Part shown: in pieces, positions 1 to 8,185 of the stretch
How positions within the stretch are numbered: position 1 is the first letter of the stretch
Layout: each line of letters starts with the position of its first letter
NCBI RefSeq assembly: GCF_000717745.1
Contig: NZ_JOBH01000023.1
Span: 1 to 64,000 of the forward strand
Reading direction: 5' to 3'
Length of the DNA stretch: 64,000 nt
DNA from: Streptomyces violens
GTDB lineage: Bacteria; Actinomycetota; Actinomycetes; Streptomycetales; Streptomycetaceae
The notes under the pieces: generated by a model
Database searches by the model: none
Told to the model about the DNA's origin: nothing
What the model saw: only the letters and a program-made list of their open reading frames with translations
Position numbers and translations under genes: made by a program

Positions 1-195
<195 letters not shown>

Positions 196-1305
196 TCAGA
201 AGCGCGCAAAACCCCGTCGCGCGGCCTCGTCCGGCGTGCCCGCCACGTAGTCCAGCGCGCATTCGGTGACGTCCACGCCGATGGTGAGCAGGGTGCCCCA
301 CTGCTCGTGCAGTGGCTTTGCCGTGTCCGGCCGCATGCAGACGACGGCGTTCGGTCCGGCGTCGCCGCACAGCGCCTTCGCCCGCTCGGCGGGAGCGAGC
401 CCCGGCAGTGTCGAGCGGACCTCGTTCAGGTGCGCGAAGCGTTCCGCCGTCGAAGACTCGGTCCGGGCTGTGTCCCCGGCGCTGAGCCCGGCGTCGAGGA
501 AGTGGTTGGTGTGCAGCAGCCAGCCGTCCTCGCCGGCCGGTACCACTGCGAGCCCGGCCGGGGAGAGCTCGAGGCTCGCGGCGGAAGAGCTGCCTGTGAC
601 CACGGTGAGCGAGGTCGAGGCGCTCACCCGCGCTGTCGAGGCGAGTTCGATGGCCTGGTCGAGGGTGTCCGCTTCGTCGAGGATGCGACGGGCGATCGCG
701 TGTACGGGGACTCCGCCGGCGTCGGAGTCGGAGGCGTGGAAAAGGATGTTGAAGTGCACGCCGAGGCCGGCGCTGTTGACGCCGATCTTGGCCGGAGCGC
801 CGAACTCGGTGAAGAGCTTCACCGTGCGTCCCGCGCTCGGGGTGAGCTCGTGCAGCAGGGCCTCCGGTATGAGCGACTCGTGCCAGTCCCAGGTCTGCAC
901 CGTCTCCGGGGTGGCTCCCGCGGGCGCGAACACCGCTGTCGAGCACTCGCCCTCCTTGGCCGGCGGACAGGCGGCGAGGATTTCGGTGCGGGCCCCGACC
1001 GCGGCCACCGTCCAGCGCTCGATGCCGGCCGCGTCGGCGCAGGCGTCCGATTCCTCGGCCAGGGACGGCGCCCAGGCCCGTAGGGCCTCATGGCTGCGGT
1101 CGGCGATGTCGCGCGCCCGTTCCGCAGGGATGCCCAGTACGCCGAAGTGGTGCAAGTACAGCTCTGTGGCACGCCGGAGCTGGGCGCCGAAACGGGTGCC
1201 GAGCAGGCGCCCGCGTTCACGCGGATCCGTCGTCTCGGTCCTGAGGGTGTGCAGCTCCACGGGGATCCTTCCGGGCTCGGGGACTCGGGCGCCCAGTGAC
1301 GTCAC
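196..1305 (-). CDS. C45-family autoproteolytic acyltransferase/hydrolase
   Basis: A 369-residue protein of the acyl-CoA:6-aminopenicillanate acyltransferase (peptidase C45, Ntn-hydrolase) type. The motif GECSTAVF puts the likely nucleophile at Cys121, the residue exposed by self-cleavage in this family; TWDWHES and GVNSAGLGVHFN further on are typical of the fold. Members hydrolyse or transfer acyl groups on amide bonds; the substrate cannot be read from sequence. There is no signal peptide, so it is probably cytoplasmic. It is transcribed away from a LacI-type regulator, and a perfect palindrome lies between them, so it is probably that regulator's target. Confidence 0.8.
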   Translation of the reverse strand: MTSLGARVPEPGRIPVELHTLRTETTDPRERGRLLGTRFGAQLRRATELYLHHFGVLGIPAERARDIADRSHEALRAWAPSLAEESDACADAAGIERWTVAAVGARTEILAACPPAKEGECSTAVFAPAGATPETVQTWDWHESLIPEALLHELTPSAGRTVKLFTEFGAPAKIGVNSAGLGVHFNILFHASDSDAGGVPVHAIARRILDEADTLDQAIELASTARVSASTSLTVVTGSSSAASLELSPAGLAVVPAGEDGWLLHTNHFLDAGLSAGDTARTESSTAERFAHLNEVRSTLPGLAPAERAKALCGDAGPNAVVCMRPDTAKPLHEQWGTLLTIGVDVTECALDYVAGTPDEAARRGFARF

Positions 1306-1355
1306 CTCGCTCGCGACGTCTGTGTGTCTGAGCGGCGCGGATCACGCTAGGAAGG

Positions 1356-1367
1356 TAAAACGTTTTA
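1356..1367. promoter_or_regulatory. LacI-family operator (TAAAACGTTTTA)
   Basis: A perfect 12-bp palindrome with a central CG, the hallmark of LacI-family operators, in the 197-bp gap between the divergent C45 hydrolase and LacI genes. It is also conspicuously AT-rich for this genome. It probably controls both genes. The palindrome is seen directly; the assignment to the neighbouring regulator is inference. Confidence 0.7.
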
Positions 1368-1502
1368 TACAATCCCGAGCAGCCATTGTTTTTTGAACCC
1401 GCAATGGCCGGACGGACGACCGGGACCGGACCCCACGAAAACGTCAGGCCTCGGATCTCAGTCCCATTCCCCAGACCCCAGCTCTCAGACTCAGGCGGCG
1501 CC

Positions 1503-2516
1503 ATGGCACGAACGCAGGGCATCACCATCAAGGACGTGGCTCGTCGGGCCGGCGTCTCCATCACCGCCGTGTCGCACGCCCTCAACGGCAAAGGCACGCT
1601 GAGCGCGGCCACACGTGAGCACATCCGCACCGTCGCCGACGAGATGGGTTACGAGGCCGATGCACTCGCCCGCGGCCTGCGGCGGTCCACCATGGGGGCG
1701 GTGGGGCTGGTACTCCGTTCCCTGGATGCCCTGGGCGACTACGCCCCGGCGGGGGTGGACGTCTTCGAGAGGTTCGTGGGTGTGGCGGCTTCGCAGGCGC
1801 TGGCCCGGGGGCTGAGTGTCATGCTGGTACCGGACTTGACGCGGACACCGGTACCGCCGCTGGCGTTCTCCATGGACGGGTACATCGTCACCGACCCGCA
1901 CCTGGACGACCCGGTCGTCGCACTGTTGGAGAAGCGTGGCATTCCCTACGTCACCTATGGCCGTGTCCCCGGACGCCCGGATTTCCCGCACTGGGCCTCG
2001 GAGGACAATGTGGCCTCCGCGCGCCAGATCCTGGCCCACCTGGAGGCCGGCGGCGCGCGCAGCGTCGCCCTGGTGCGCGGCACTGACCCGAACGCCTGGA
2101 ACCTCGAGCTCCAGGACACCTATCTGAGCTGGTGCGCCGAGCGGGGAACCGCACCGCGGCTCTACGAACTGGCCGAACGGGCGGGCGTCGAGGGCGGCGT
2201 GGAGCTGGCCGGCCGGATTACCGACGACGGTATACCGGATGCGGTTTTCTGTCTTACCGGGCGGCATGCGGCTGGTGTGCAGCAGGGGCTCATGGCGCGT
2301 GGTGTCGGGGTGCCCGAGCGGACCATGGTGGTGGCCGGCTCGGACTCCGAGCACGCGCGCAACAGCCGCCCGGCCATCTCAGCGGTGGAACTGAATCCGG
2401 TCGCGAGCGTGGGAGCCCTGCTGGACATACTCCAGGCTCTGGTCGCCGGTGAGGAAGCCCATTCGCCGCGGCTGACCAGGGCCCGTCTCCGGCTGAGGGG
2501 GTCGACGCGGCGGTGA
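1503..2516 (+). CDS. LacI-family transcriptional regulator
   Basis: A 337-residue repressor. Residues 7-55 form the LacI helix-turn-helix (ITIKDVARRAGVSITAVSHALNG) and hinge, followed by a periplasmic-binding-protein-like effector domain (VGLVLRS through DSEHARNSRPAISAV). The start is at MARTQG because the HTH follows at the usual distance; a longer in-frame extension would add 39 residues without family resemblance. It faces away from the C45 hydrolase with a palindromic operator between, so it probably represses both itself and the hydrolase. The effector is unknown. Confidence 0.88.
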   Translation: MARTQGITIKDVARRAGVSITAVSHALNGKGTLSAATREHIRTVADEMGYEADALARGLRRSTMGAVGLVLRSLDALGDYAPAGVDVFERFVGVAASQALARGLSVMLVPDLTRTPVPPLAFSMDGYIVTDPHLDDPVVALLEKRGIPYVTYGRVPGRPDFPHWASEDNVASARQILAHLEAGGARSVALVRGTDPNAWNLELQDTYLSWCAERGTAPRLYELAERAGVEGGVELAGRITDDGIPDAVFCLTGRHAAGVQQGLMARGVGVPERTMVVAGSDSEHARNSRPAISAVELNPVASVGALLDILQALVAGEEAHSPRLTRARLRLRGSTRR

Positions 2517-2621
2517 GGGGGCGGCGCGGACCCGCTGTGCCGAAACAGCACCCCGTAAAGCACCCGCATTGCTGCAACAGGAACAGCGGGCCCGTAGCGG
2601 CTAGTTGACCGCCATCACGTT

Positions 2622-3681
2622 TTATCGGGCAGGCGCGATGTTCTGGTTAGTGTGGAAGAGGTTGTGCGGGGCGTAGGTGTGTTTTATCGCGGCGAGGCGG
2701 TCGTAGTGGTCGCGGTAGGTGGCCTTCACCCGGTGCTGGGGCTCGCCCGCGCCGATGAAGTTCACGTACGCGGCGCCCATGGAGTGCGGATGCAGCGCTT
2801 CCCAGTAGTCGACGGTCCACCGCTTGATGGTCTCGGCGTTGGCCGGTTCGGGGTCGATGCCGGCGATGACGCCGGACCAGACGGCGTCGCGGTAGCCCCA
2901 CGCCGTGTCCTCGTGGTTCACGCGATGGGCGGTGCCGTCGACTGGATACAGGTGGAGGGTCGACAGATCGGTGGGGGTGGCCTCCGCGTACTTGGCGTGG
3001 ACATCGATGGAGTCGTCTGTAATCCGGTCGAACAGGTCGCCGCGCCAGTACCACTGCAGACCGGTCGGGATCAGCTCGTCGAACATGGTCTGCAGCGCGG
3101 GATAAAGCATCGGTGTGGTGAAGTGGAAGGCCGGTGGGGCGGGCTCCTGTACCGGCGCGAACGTTTCCTCCAGGCGTTCCAGGTCTCCCGTCCAGCACCA
3201 CACCACACCGCACATCTTGTGCCCGTGGATCTCTTCGGGGAACGGTGGCCCGGGCGGCACGACGAGCTCCGCGAAGAAGCCGTTCAGGTCTTCGGGAAGA
3301 AAAGATCCGGATGAGCCGAAGGCGTGCGCGGCGTGGTCGAGGTCGCCGAGCAGCGTGCCGCCGCCGACCTGGGCGGTCTTCGCGACGGGATCGACACGCA
3401 CCCAGCGCATCGGTGACAGGTCGATGGTGACGCCGTCGTGCACCAGGGACAGTCCGGCGCCGCTGTGTCCGCCGCCCCGGATTGCCAGTTCGAGGTCGTG
3501 GTCGCGGATGAAGTCGACAGTATCCATGACGTCAGCGGCGTCCGTGCAGCGCACGAGGGCGGCCGGCCGCCGGTCGATCATTGCGTTGTATATCTTGCGG
3601 GACTCGTCGTACTCGGAGTCCTGCGGAGCGATGACCGGGCCGCGCAGTGCGGCCCGTCCCTTCCAGAGTGATGCCGTCCAT
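2622..3681 (-). pseudogene. Decayed FAD-linked (BBE-type) oxidoreductase
   Basis: Remains of a berberine-bridge-type FAD oxidase, normally about 450-470 residues. The N-terminal PCMH segment is clear (AIRGGGHSGAGLSLVHDGVTI, then GGGTLLGDLDHAAHAFG), but it jumps straight to the substrate-domain segment PFPEEIHGHKMCGVV. Roughly 150-180 residues are missing, including the usual THTGVAGLTLGGG-like FAD loop. The C-terminal part is intact, ending in the typical YAPHNLFHTNQNI motif. The natural ATG with its AGGAGA ribosome site (3679-3681) is in a different frame from the body, needing a one-base shift near 3650. Two lesions make a functional enzyme unlikely. Confidence 0.78.
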
Positions 3682-3938
3682 GACGCTCTCCTGGCAGCGG
3701 CGGGGTACGGTCCGCGGGTCGACGGGATACAGTCCGCAATCCACCGGGTTTCCTCTGCTGGGGACGTCGGTGGCGAATGCGCGTACCGTCCCCGGCGCGC
3801 AAACGCCACTCCCGGCCGGGTAATCGTCACTGCAGTACGCGCGACCGCCACCGCCACCGCTGCACACGCCGTACGTGCCCTCGCCGCCGCTGTGCGCCAC
3901 CGCTGTACGGCACCGGTCAGGACGCGCACCATGGAGAC

Positions 3939-5105
3939 ATGGACGGCCGCACCAGTGATTTCCATGCGGACCTCAGTGAGGACATCACTGCGGAGCTCAG
4001 CGCGCCGGGCCGCCTGGCAGCCCCCGCTGAAGGCATCAGCCCGGAGGAACTGGCGCTCGCTGCCCGCAATCACGGGCTGCCGCTGGAGGCCCTGCGCTAC
4101 GACCTGACCCCGCCCGGGCTGCACTACGTACTCGTGCACTACGACATCCCCGCAACCGATGCCCGCACGTGGGAGCTGACCGTGCGCGGCCGCGTACGTA
4201 GCCCACTGACCCTGGACATGGCCACCCTGCGGTCCTTCCCGGCCGTCACCCAACGGGTGACGATGGAATGCGCCGGCAACGGCCGGGCCCGGCTCACGCC
4301 ACGCCCCGTGAGCCAGCCCTGGCTGGTCGAGGCGGTCGGCACCGCCGAGTGGACCGGGGTACCGCTGCGCACCCTGCTCGACAGAGCGGGCGTGGAGCCG
4401 GACGCGGTCGAGGCCGTCTTCACCGGCGCCGATCACGGCATCGAGCGCGGCGTGGAACAGGACTATCAGCGGAGCCTGCCACTGGCGGACGCGACCGGCA
4501 CCGATCCGGAAGTGCTGGTGGCGTACGAGATGAACGGCGCGCCGCTGCCGCCGCAGCACGGCTGTCCGCTGCGGCTGGTGGTACCCGGCTGGTACGGCAT
4601 GGCGCACGTGAAGTGGCTGCGGAAGATCACCCTCGTCGACAGCCCGTTCACCGGATTCCAGCAGGAGGTGGCCTACCGCTACCGGCAGGAGGCCGAGGAA
4701 CCCGGCGAGCCGGTCACCCGGATCGCTCCGCGGGCCCTGATGATCCCGCCCGGCTTCCCGGACTTCATGTCGCGCGCCCGTGTTGTACGCCCCGGCTCCG
4801 TGCGCCTGGAGGGCCGGGCCTGGTCCGGCCGCGCCCCGGTCACCAAGGTCGAGGTGAGCACGGACGACGGGCACTCCTGGTACGAATCCTCCCTCGCGCC
4901 GCCGGACGGGTACGGCTGGGCCTGGCGGTACTGGCAGGCGCCTTGGACGGCCGCGCCCGGCCATCATGTACTCAGTGTCCGTGCCACCGATGCTTCGGGA
5001 CGCACTCAGCCCGTCACTCAGCCCTGGAATCGCGGCGGCTTCGGCAACAATCTCGTACAGCGGATTTCCGTGTGGTGCCTGGAGAACGGTCTCCGGGACG
5101 GTTGA
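3939..5105 (+). CDS. Molybdopterin-dependent sulfite oxidase-like enzyme
   Basis: A 388-residue protein of the sulfite oxidase/nitrate reductase family. TMECAGNGR places the molybdenum-ligating cysteine at Cys111; PWYGMAHVKW-type sequence (GWYGMAHVKWLRKI) belongs to the cofactor domain, and a C-terminal Mo-co dimerisation domain follows (EGRAWSGRAPVTKVEVSTDDG). There is no signal peptide or haem domain, so it would be a soluble cytoplasmic oxidoreductase. The start is chosen for the GGAG six bases upstream. The natural substrate could be sulfite or another oxo-acceptor. It converges tightly with the next gene (8-bp gap). Confidence 0.88.
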   Translation: MDGRTSDFHADLSEDITAELSAPGRLAAPAEGISPEELALAARNHGLPLEALRYDLTPPGLHYVLVHYDIPATDARTWELTVRGRVRSPLTLDMATLRSFPAVTQRVTMECAGNGRARLTPRPVSQPWLVEAVGTAEWTGVPLRTLLDRAGVEPDAVEAVFTGADHGIERGVEQDYQRSLPLADATGTDPEVLVAYEMNGAPLPPQHGCPLRLVVPGWYGMAHVKWLRKITLVDSPFTGFQQEVAYRYRQEAEEPGEPVTRIAPRALMIPPGFPDFMSRARVVRPGSVRLEGRAWSGRAPVTKVEVSTDDGHSWYESSLAPPDGYGWAWRYWQAPWTAAPGHHVLSVRATDASGRTQPVTQPWNRGGFGNNLVQRISVWCLENGLRDG

Positions 5106-5113
5106 GTTCCCCG

Positions 5114-6310
5114 TCAGTGACGACGGTCGGCGTTGAGTCGGGCGGCCTGGCGCGTCAGGTGGTTGCGCTCGGCGAGGTTGGGGGCCTTTTGGGCCGCCTC
5201 GGCGTACAGCCGTGCCGCCGTCGCCAGGTCGCCGTCGCGCTCGTGGAGGTATGCCGCCACCGCGGTGTGGCGGGGCAGGGAAGCGTCCAGCGTTGCGAGC
5301 GCAGCCAGGCCGGCGCGCGGTCCGTCGGCCTCGCCGACGGCCACCGCGCGGTTGAGCCGGACGACCGGGCTGTCGGTCAGGCGCGCGAGCTCGTCGTACC
5401 ACTCGACGATCTGTACCCAGTCGGTCTCCTCGGCGGTGGGCGCGTCGGCGTGGAGCGCCGCGATGGCGGCCTGGGCCTGGAACTCGCCCAGCCGGTCGCG
5501 GGCGAGGGCCGCCTGCAGGACCTGCACGCCCTCGGCGATCAACTCGGTGTCCCACCGGCCGCGGTCCTGCTCGGCGAGCGGTACCAGGCTGCCGTCGGGC
5601 GCGGTCCGGGCGGCGCGCCGGGCGTGGTGGAGCAGCATGAGGGCGAGCAGCCCCGCCACCTCGGGGTGGTCGATGGCGGCCGCGAGCTGCCGGGTGAGCC
5701 GGATGGCCTCGGCGGCGAGGTCGACGTCGCCGGAGTAGCCCTCGTTGAAGACCAGGTACAGGACGCGCAGCACGGTGGCGACATCGCCGGGCTGGTCGAA
5801 CCTTCCCCCAGCTCTCGGCTTCGCATGAGCAGGGGAGACCCCAACTCCGGAGACGGTGCGCTTGGCCCGGCTGATGCGTTGCGCCATGGTCGCCTCGGGC
5901 ACCAGGTATGCCTGGGCGATCTGGCGGGTGGTGAGCCCGCCGACGGCGCGCAGTGTGAGCGCGACCGCGGACGACGGCGTCAGCGACGGGTGGGCGCACA
6001 GGAAGTAGAGCTGGAGCGTGTCGTCCACGGCGGGCGCGGGGCCGGGCGCCGGTTCCTCGTCGACCAGGTCCTCACGCCGACGGCGGGCGGCGTCCGCGCG
6101 GGTCGCGTCGAGGAACTTGCGCCAGGCAACGGTGACCAGCCAGCCCTTGGGGTCCCGCGGCTGCTCGGCCGGCCAGACGCGGACGGCCTCGACCAGTGCG
6201 TCCTGTACGGCGTCCTCGGCCGCCGCGAAGTCGGCTCCGCGGCGGACGAGGATCCCGAGCACGCTCGGCGTGAGGCTCCGGAGCAGCGCCTCGTTCATCG
6301 ATGAGGTCAC
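5114..6310 (-). CDS. ECF42-type RNA polymerase sigma factor with C-terminal DUF6596 region
   Basis: A 398-residue sigma factor: sigma2 region (ADFAAAEDAVQDALVEA), sigma4 region (GGLTTRQIAQAYLVPEATMAQRISRAKR) and a long C-terminal extension with VLYLVFNEGYS and a tetratricopeptide-like tail. This layout, next to a DGPF-domain protein, is characteristic of the ECF42 group, where no anti-sigma factor is found and the extension is thought to control activity. Between sigma4 and the extension, about 14 residues (GVGVSPAHAKPRAGG) are encoded by a short interspersed DNA repeat inserted in frame. The GTG start is close behind the DGPF gene, so the two are probably co-transcribed. Confidence 0.88.
   Translation of the reverse strand: MTSSMNEALLRSLTPSVLGILVRRGADFAAAEDAVQDALVEAVRVWPAEQPRDPKGWLVTVAWRKFLDATRADAARRRREDLVDEEPAPGPAPAVDDTLQLYFLCAHPSLTPSSAVALTLRAVGGLTTRQIAQAYLVPEATMAQRISRAKRTVSGVGVSPAHAKPRAGGRFDQPGDVATVLRVLYLVFNEGYSGDVDLAAEAIRLTRQLAAAIDHPEVAGLLALMLLHHARRAARTAPDGSLVPLAEQDRGRWDTELIAEGVQVLQAALARDRLGEFQAQAAIAALHADAPTAEETDWVQIVEWYDELARLTDSPVVRLNRAVAVGEADGPRAGLAALATLDASLPRHTAVAAYLHERDGDLATAARLYAEAAQKAPNLAERNHLTRQAARLNADRRH
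5802..5844. repeat. Short interspersed repeat inside the sigma gene
   Basis: A segment beginning CTTCCCCCAGCTCTCGGC and ending AGGGGAGACCCC. I recognise this type of element from many Streptomyces genomes, where it usually lies between genes. Here it sits inside the ECF42 gene without breaking the frame. Recognition is from memory of similar sequences; a genome-wide count would confirm it. Confidence 0.6.
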
Positions 6311-6320
6311 TTCTGAGAGC

Positions 6321-6728
6321 TCACTCCGTGATGGTGGGCGGCGCGGTCAGGAACGGGCGCAGTTCGAGCCACTCGTGGATCGGCTTCCCGCCCGCCCCGG
6401 GGGCGGCGGACAGCTCCCCGGCCAGCTCGACGGCGCGCTCGTAGCTGTCGACGTCGATCACCATCCAGCCGGCGATGAGGTCCTTGGTCTCGGCGAACGG
6501 GCCGTCGGTGACCGGCGGGCGCCCCTCGCCGTCGTACCGGACGAATGTCCCCTCGGGGGCGAGCGCCTGGCCGTCGACGAACTCGCCGGTCTTCTCGAGC
6601 CGGGCCGCGAAGTCGTTCATGTACTGCATGTGGGCCGAGATCTCTTCCGGCGTCCACTGGTCCATGGGCACGTCGTTGACCGCGGCCGGGGCGCCACGGT
6701 AGTGCTTGAGCAGCAGGTACTTGGCCAT
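6321..6728 (-). CDS. DGPF-domain (YCII-related) protein
   Basis: A 135-residue protein of the YCII-related/DGPF family, with the signature VTDGPFAETKD and the conserved opening KYLLLKHY. The biochemical role is not established; DGPF proteins are the usual genomic partners of ECF42 sigma factors and are thought to be part of the same regulatory system or its target. The start is chosen for the GAGGAG ribosome site seven bases upstream; a longer in-frame version would add 35 basic residues unlike the family. The downstream sigma gene begins 10 bases after its stop. Confidence 0.88.
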   Translation of the reverse strand: MAKYLLLKHYRGAPAAVNDVPMDQWTPEEISAHMQYMNDFAARLEKTGEFVDGQALAPEGTFVRYDGEGRPPVTDGPFAETKDLIAGWMVIDVDSYERAVELAGELSAAPGAGGKPIHEWLELRPFLTAPPTITE

Positions 6729-6851
6729 CGTGTTCTCCTCGATGCTGGGCGACCCATTGTGGTCGCGTTCACTGCGGGGACGGAGCCGAACACGGGTTCT
6801 CGACATCGACGGCCGAGTTTTTTTGGCTCTCATGGATGAGCCCCCTGTTGA

Positions 6852-7766
6852 TCAAGTGAGTTGTGCGGGAACGAGGCGGTAGCCGGAGTCGTCGGGGCGT
6901 ATCAGGCCGGCGGTGGGTGCCGGGAAGTGGCTGCCGAGTACCAGCGTGTCGGTGCCGGCGAGGGAGGCGAGCAGGTCGCGACGGGTGGCCACGGCACGGG
7001 CCGGGTCGATGTCGACGCAGCTGTTGAGGTCGGGTCGGCTGAGCTGAATGGGATGGTGGATGCAGTCGCCGGTGATCAGCGCAGACCGTCCCGCGTCGGT
7101 CAGCCGGACGGCGACCTGACCGGGGGTGTGCCCGGGAGTGGGTACAAGGGTCACGCCGGGGGCGATCTCCGCGCCCGTGGCCGGGACGTCGATGGTGTCG
7201 AGCAGGCCGTGCTCCTGCACCGGGTGGACGGAATCGCGGAACATCTGCTGCCGCGGGGCGTCCAGTTCGGCGGCTGACCAGTACGCCCATTCGTCGCGCG
7301 CCACCAGATAACGCGCGCGGGGGAAGGTGGGGACCCACGCGCCGCCCTGGTAACGGGTGTTCCAGCCGACGTGGTCGGTGTGCAGGTGGGTGAGGACGAC
7401 CAGGTCGATGGACTCGGGCGGGAAGCCTGCCTGTTCGAGCCGGGCCAGATAGTCCGTACTGAGGTGATTCCAGGCGGGGTTGGCGCGGTCCTTGCCGTTG
7501 CCGATGCCGGTGTCGACGAGGATGCGCCGGCCACCCGCACGCACGGCGAAGGAGTGGCTGGCGAGGCGCAGGCCGTGGTCCGGGTGAGCAAAGTCCGGGC
7601 GCAGCCAGGGATTTGCGGCGACGACGTCCGGGGTGGCGTCGGGCAGCAGCCAGGGACCGGTCTCCGGCGGAAGTTCGGTTTCGTCGATGCGGTGGATGGT
7701 GATGTCGCCGATGGCCCAAGCGGCGGGAGTGGGGGAGGCGGCGGGAGCGGGAGTGGGGGCAGGCAT
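6852..7766 (-). CDS. Metallo-beta-lactamase-fold hydrolase
   Basis: A 304-residue MBL-fold protein. The zinc site is clear: THLHTDHVGWN (HxHxDH), then PTPGHTPGQ, GDCIHHP and a late GSHFPAP. The fold resembles quorum-lactonase and N-acyl-hydrolase-like members, but the substrate is not determined. The N-terminus is a short Pro/Ala-rich stretch, not a signal peptide. A ribosome site AAGGA precedes the ATG. It is divergent from the amidase operon, with two TetR-type operator sites between them, so it is probably part of the same regulon. Confidence 0.85.
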   Translation of the reverse strand: MPAPTPAPAASPTPAAWAIGDITIHRIDETELPPETGPWLLPDATPDVVAANPWLRPDFAHPDHGLRLASHSFAVRAGGRRILVDTGIGNGKDRANPAWNHLSTDYLARLEQAGFPPESIDLVVLTHLHTDHVGWNTRYQGGAWVPTFPRARYLVARDEWAYWSAAELDAPRQQMFRDSVHPVQEHGLLDTIDVPATGAEIAPGVTLVPTPGHTPGQVAVRLTDAGRSALITGDCIHHPIQLSRPDLNSCVDIDPARAVATRRDLLASLAGTDTLVLGSHFPAPTAGLIRPDDSGYRLVPAQLT

Positions 7767-7816
7767 GGGGGTCCTTGAGAGGAGTGGGGCGCGGGGCGGA
7801 TGGATGAGTCCGGAAA

Positions 7817-7841
7817 CTTAACGCGCAGATGTTGCGTTAAG
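7817..7841. promoter_or_regulatory. TetR-type operator, site 1
   Basis: CTTAACGC and GCGTTAAG form a perfect 8-bp inverted repeat around nine bases. Read as 10-bp arms with a 5-bp spacer, it matches the layout of two other sites, at 7860-7884 and 9622-9646. It lies just upstream of the MBL gene. The TetR gene at the end of the amidase operon is the likely binder. Confidence 0.7.
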
Positions 7842-7859
7842 AGTAGGGGAGCGGGACTA

Positions 7860-7884
7860 TTAAAGCAAATATATTGCGTTAGTG
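7860..7884. promoter_or_regulatory. TetR-type operator, site 2
   Basis: Left arm TTTAAAGCAA, spacer ATATA, right arm TTGCGTTAGT: the same 10-5-10 design as the first site, with imperfect arms. It is on the amidase side of the divergent promoter region, about 75 bp before the AtzG-like gene, and is the most AT-rich point there, as expected near a promoter. Confidence 0.62.
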
Positions 7885-7957
7885 GCTGTGGTGGCCTACC
7901 GTCGTAGTCACGGTCACTGCCGTAGTCCCGACCACTCACGAAAGACACGGACCAGCC

Positions 7958-8185
7958 ATGTCCCTGACTCCCCTGACTCCTCTTCAGCCTCTGACACCCC
8001 TTCCTGGCCATACTCCGCAGAGCACCGCGGCGGCGGCCGAGCGGGCCGGGGTTCCGCTGCGCGGTGACCGGCATCCGGTCGTGGCCGCCACTGCGGATCA
8101 CATCCTGACCGTGGTCAGCCGCCTCCGGGAGCTCGATCTGGCGGACACCCCGCCCGCCCCCTCCTACCGCGCCGACGAGCGGTGA
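7958..8185 (+). CDS. AtzG-like (DUF4089) small amidase subunit
   Basis: A 75-residue protein whose core (AGVPL..DRHPVVAATADHI and the tail PPAPSYRADE) fits the AtzG/DUF4089 pattern, a GatC-like small subunit that wraps around an AtzE-type amidase and stabilises it. The N-terminus has a simple TPL repeat. Its stop overlaps the amidase start (GTGA, 8182-8185), indicating translational coupling and probably a 1:1 complex, as in cyanuric-acid-pathway AtzE-AtzG. Such genes are easily missed because of their size. The family match is from pattern recognition, not a search. Confidence 0.72.
   Translation: MSLTPLTPLQPLTPLPGHTPQSTAAAAERAGVPLRGDRHPVVAATADHILTVVSRLRELDLADTPPAPSYRADER

Noticed and set aside
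3682..5999. Long N-terminal extension of the FAD oxidase frame on the - strand
   Set aside because: This stretch is antisense to the sulfite oxidase and overlaps the sigma gene; the natural start with AGGAGA is at 3681.
6817..6846. Hairpin GGCTC..GAGCC next to seven T as a terminator
   Set aside because: The T run lies before, not after, the stem for + transcripts, and is an A run for - transcripts, so it does not form an intrinsic terminator for the MBL gene.
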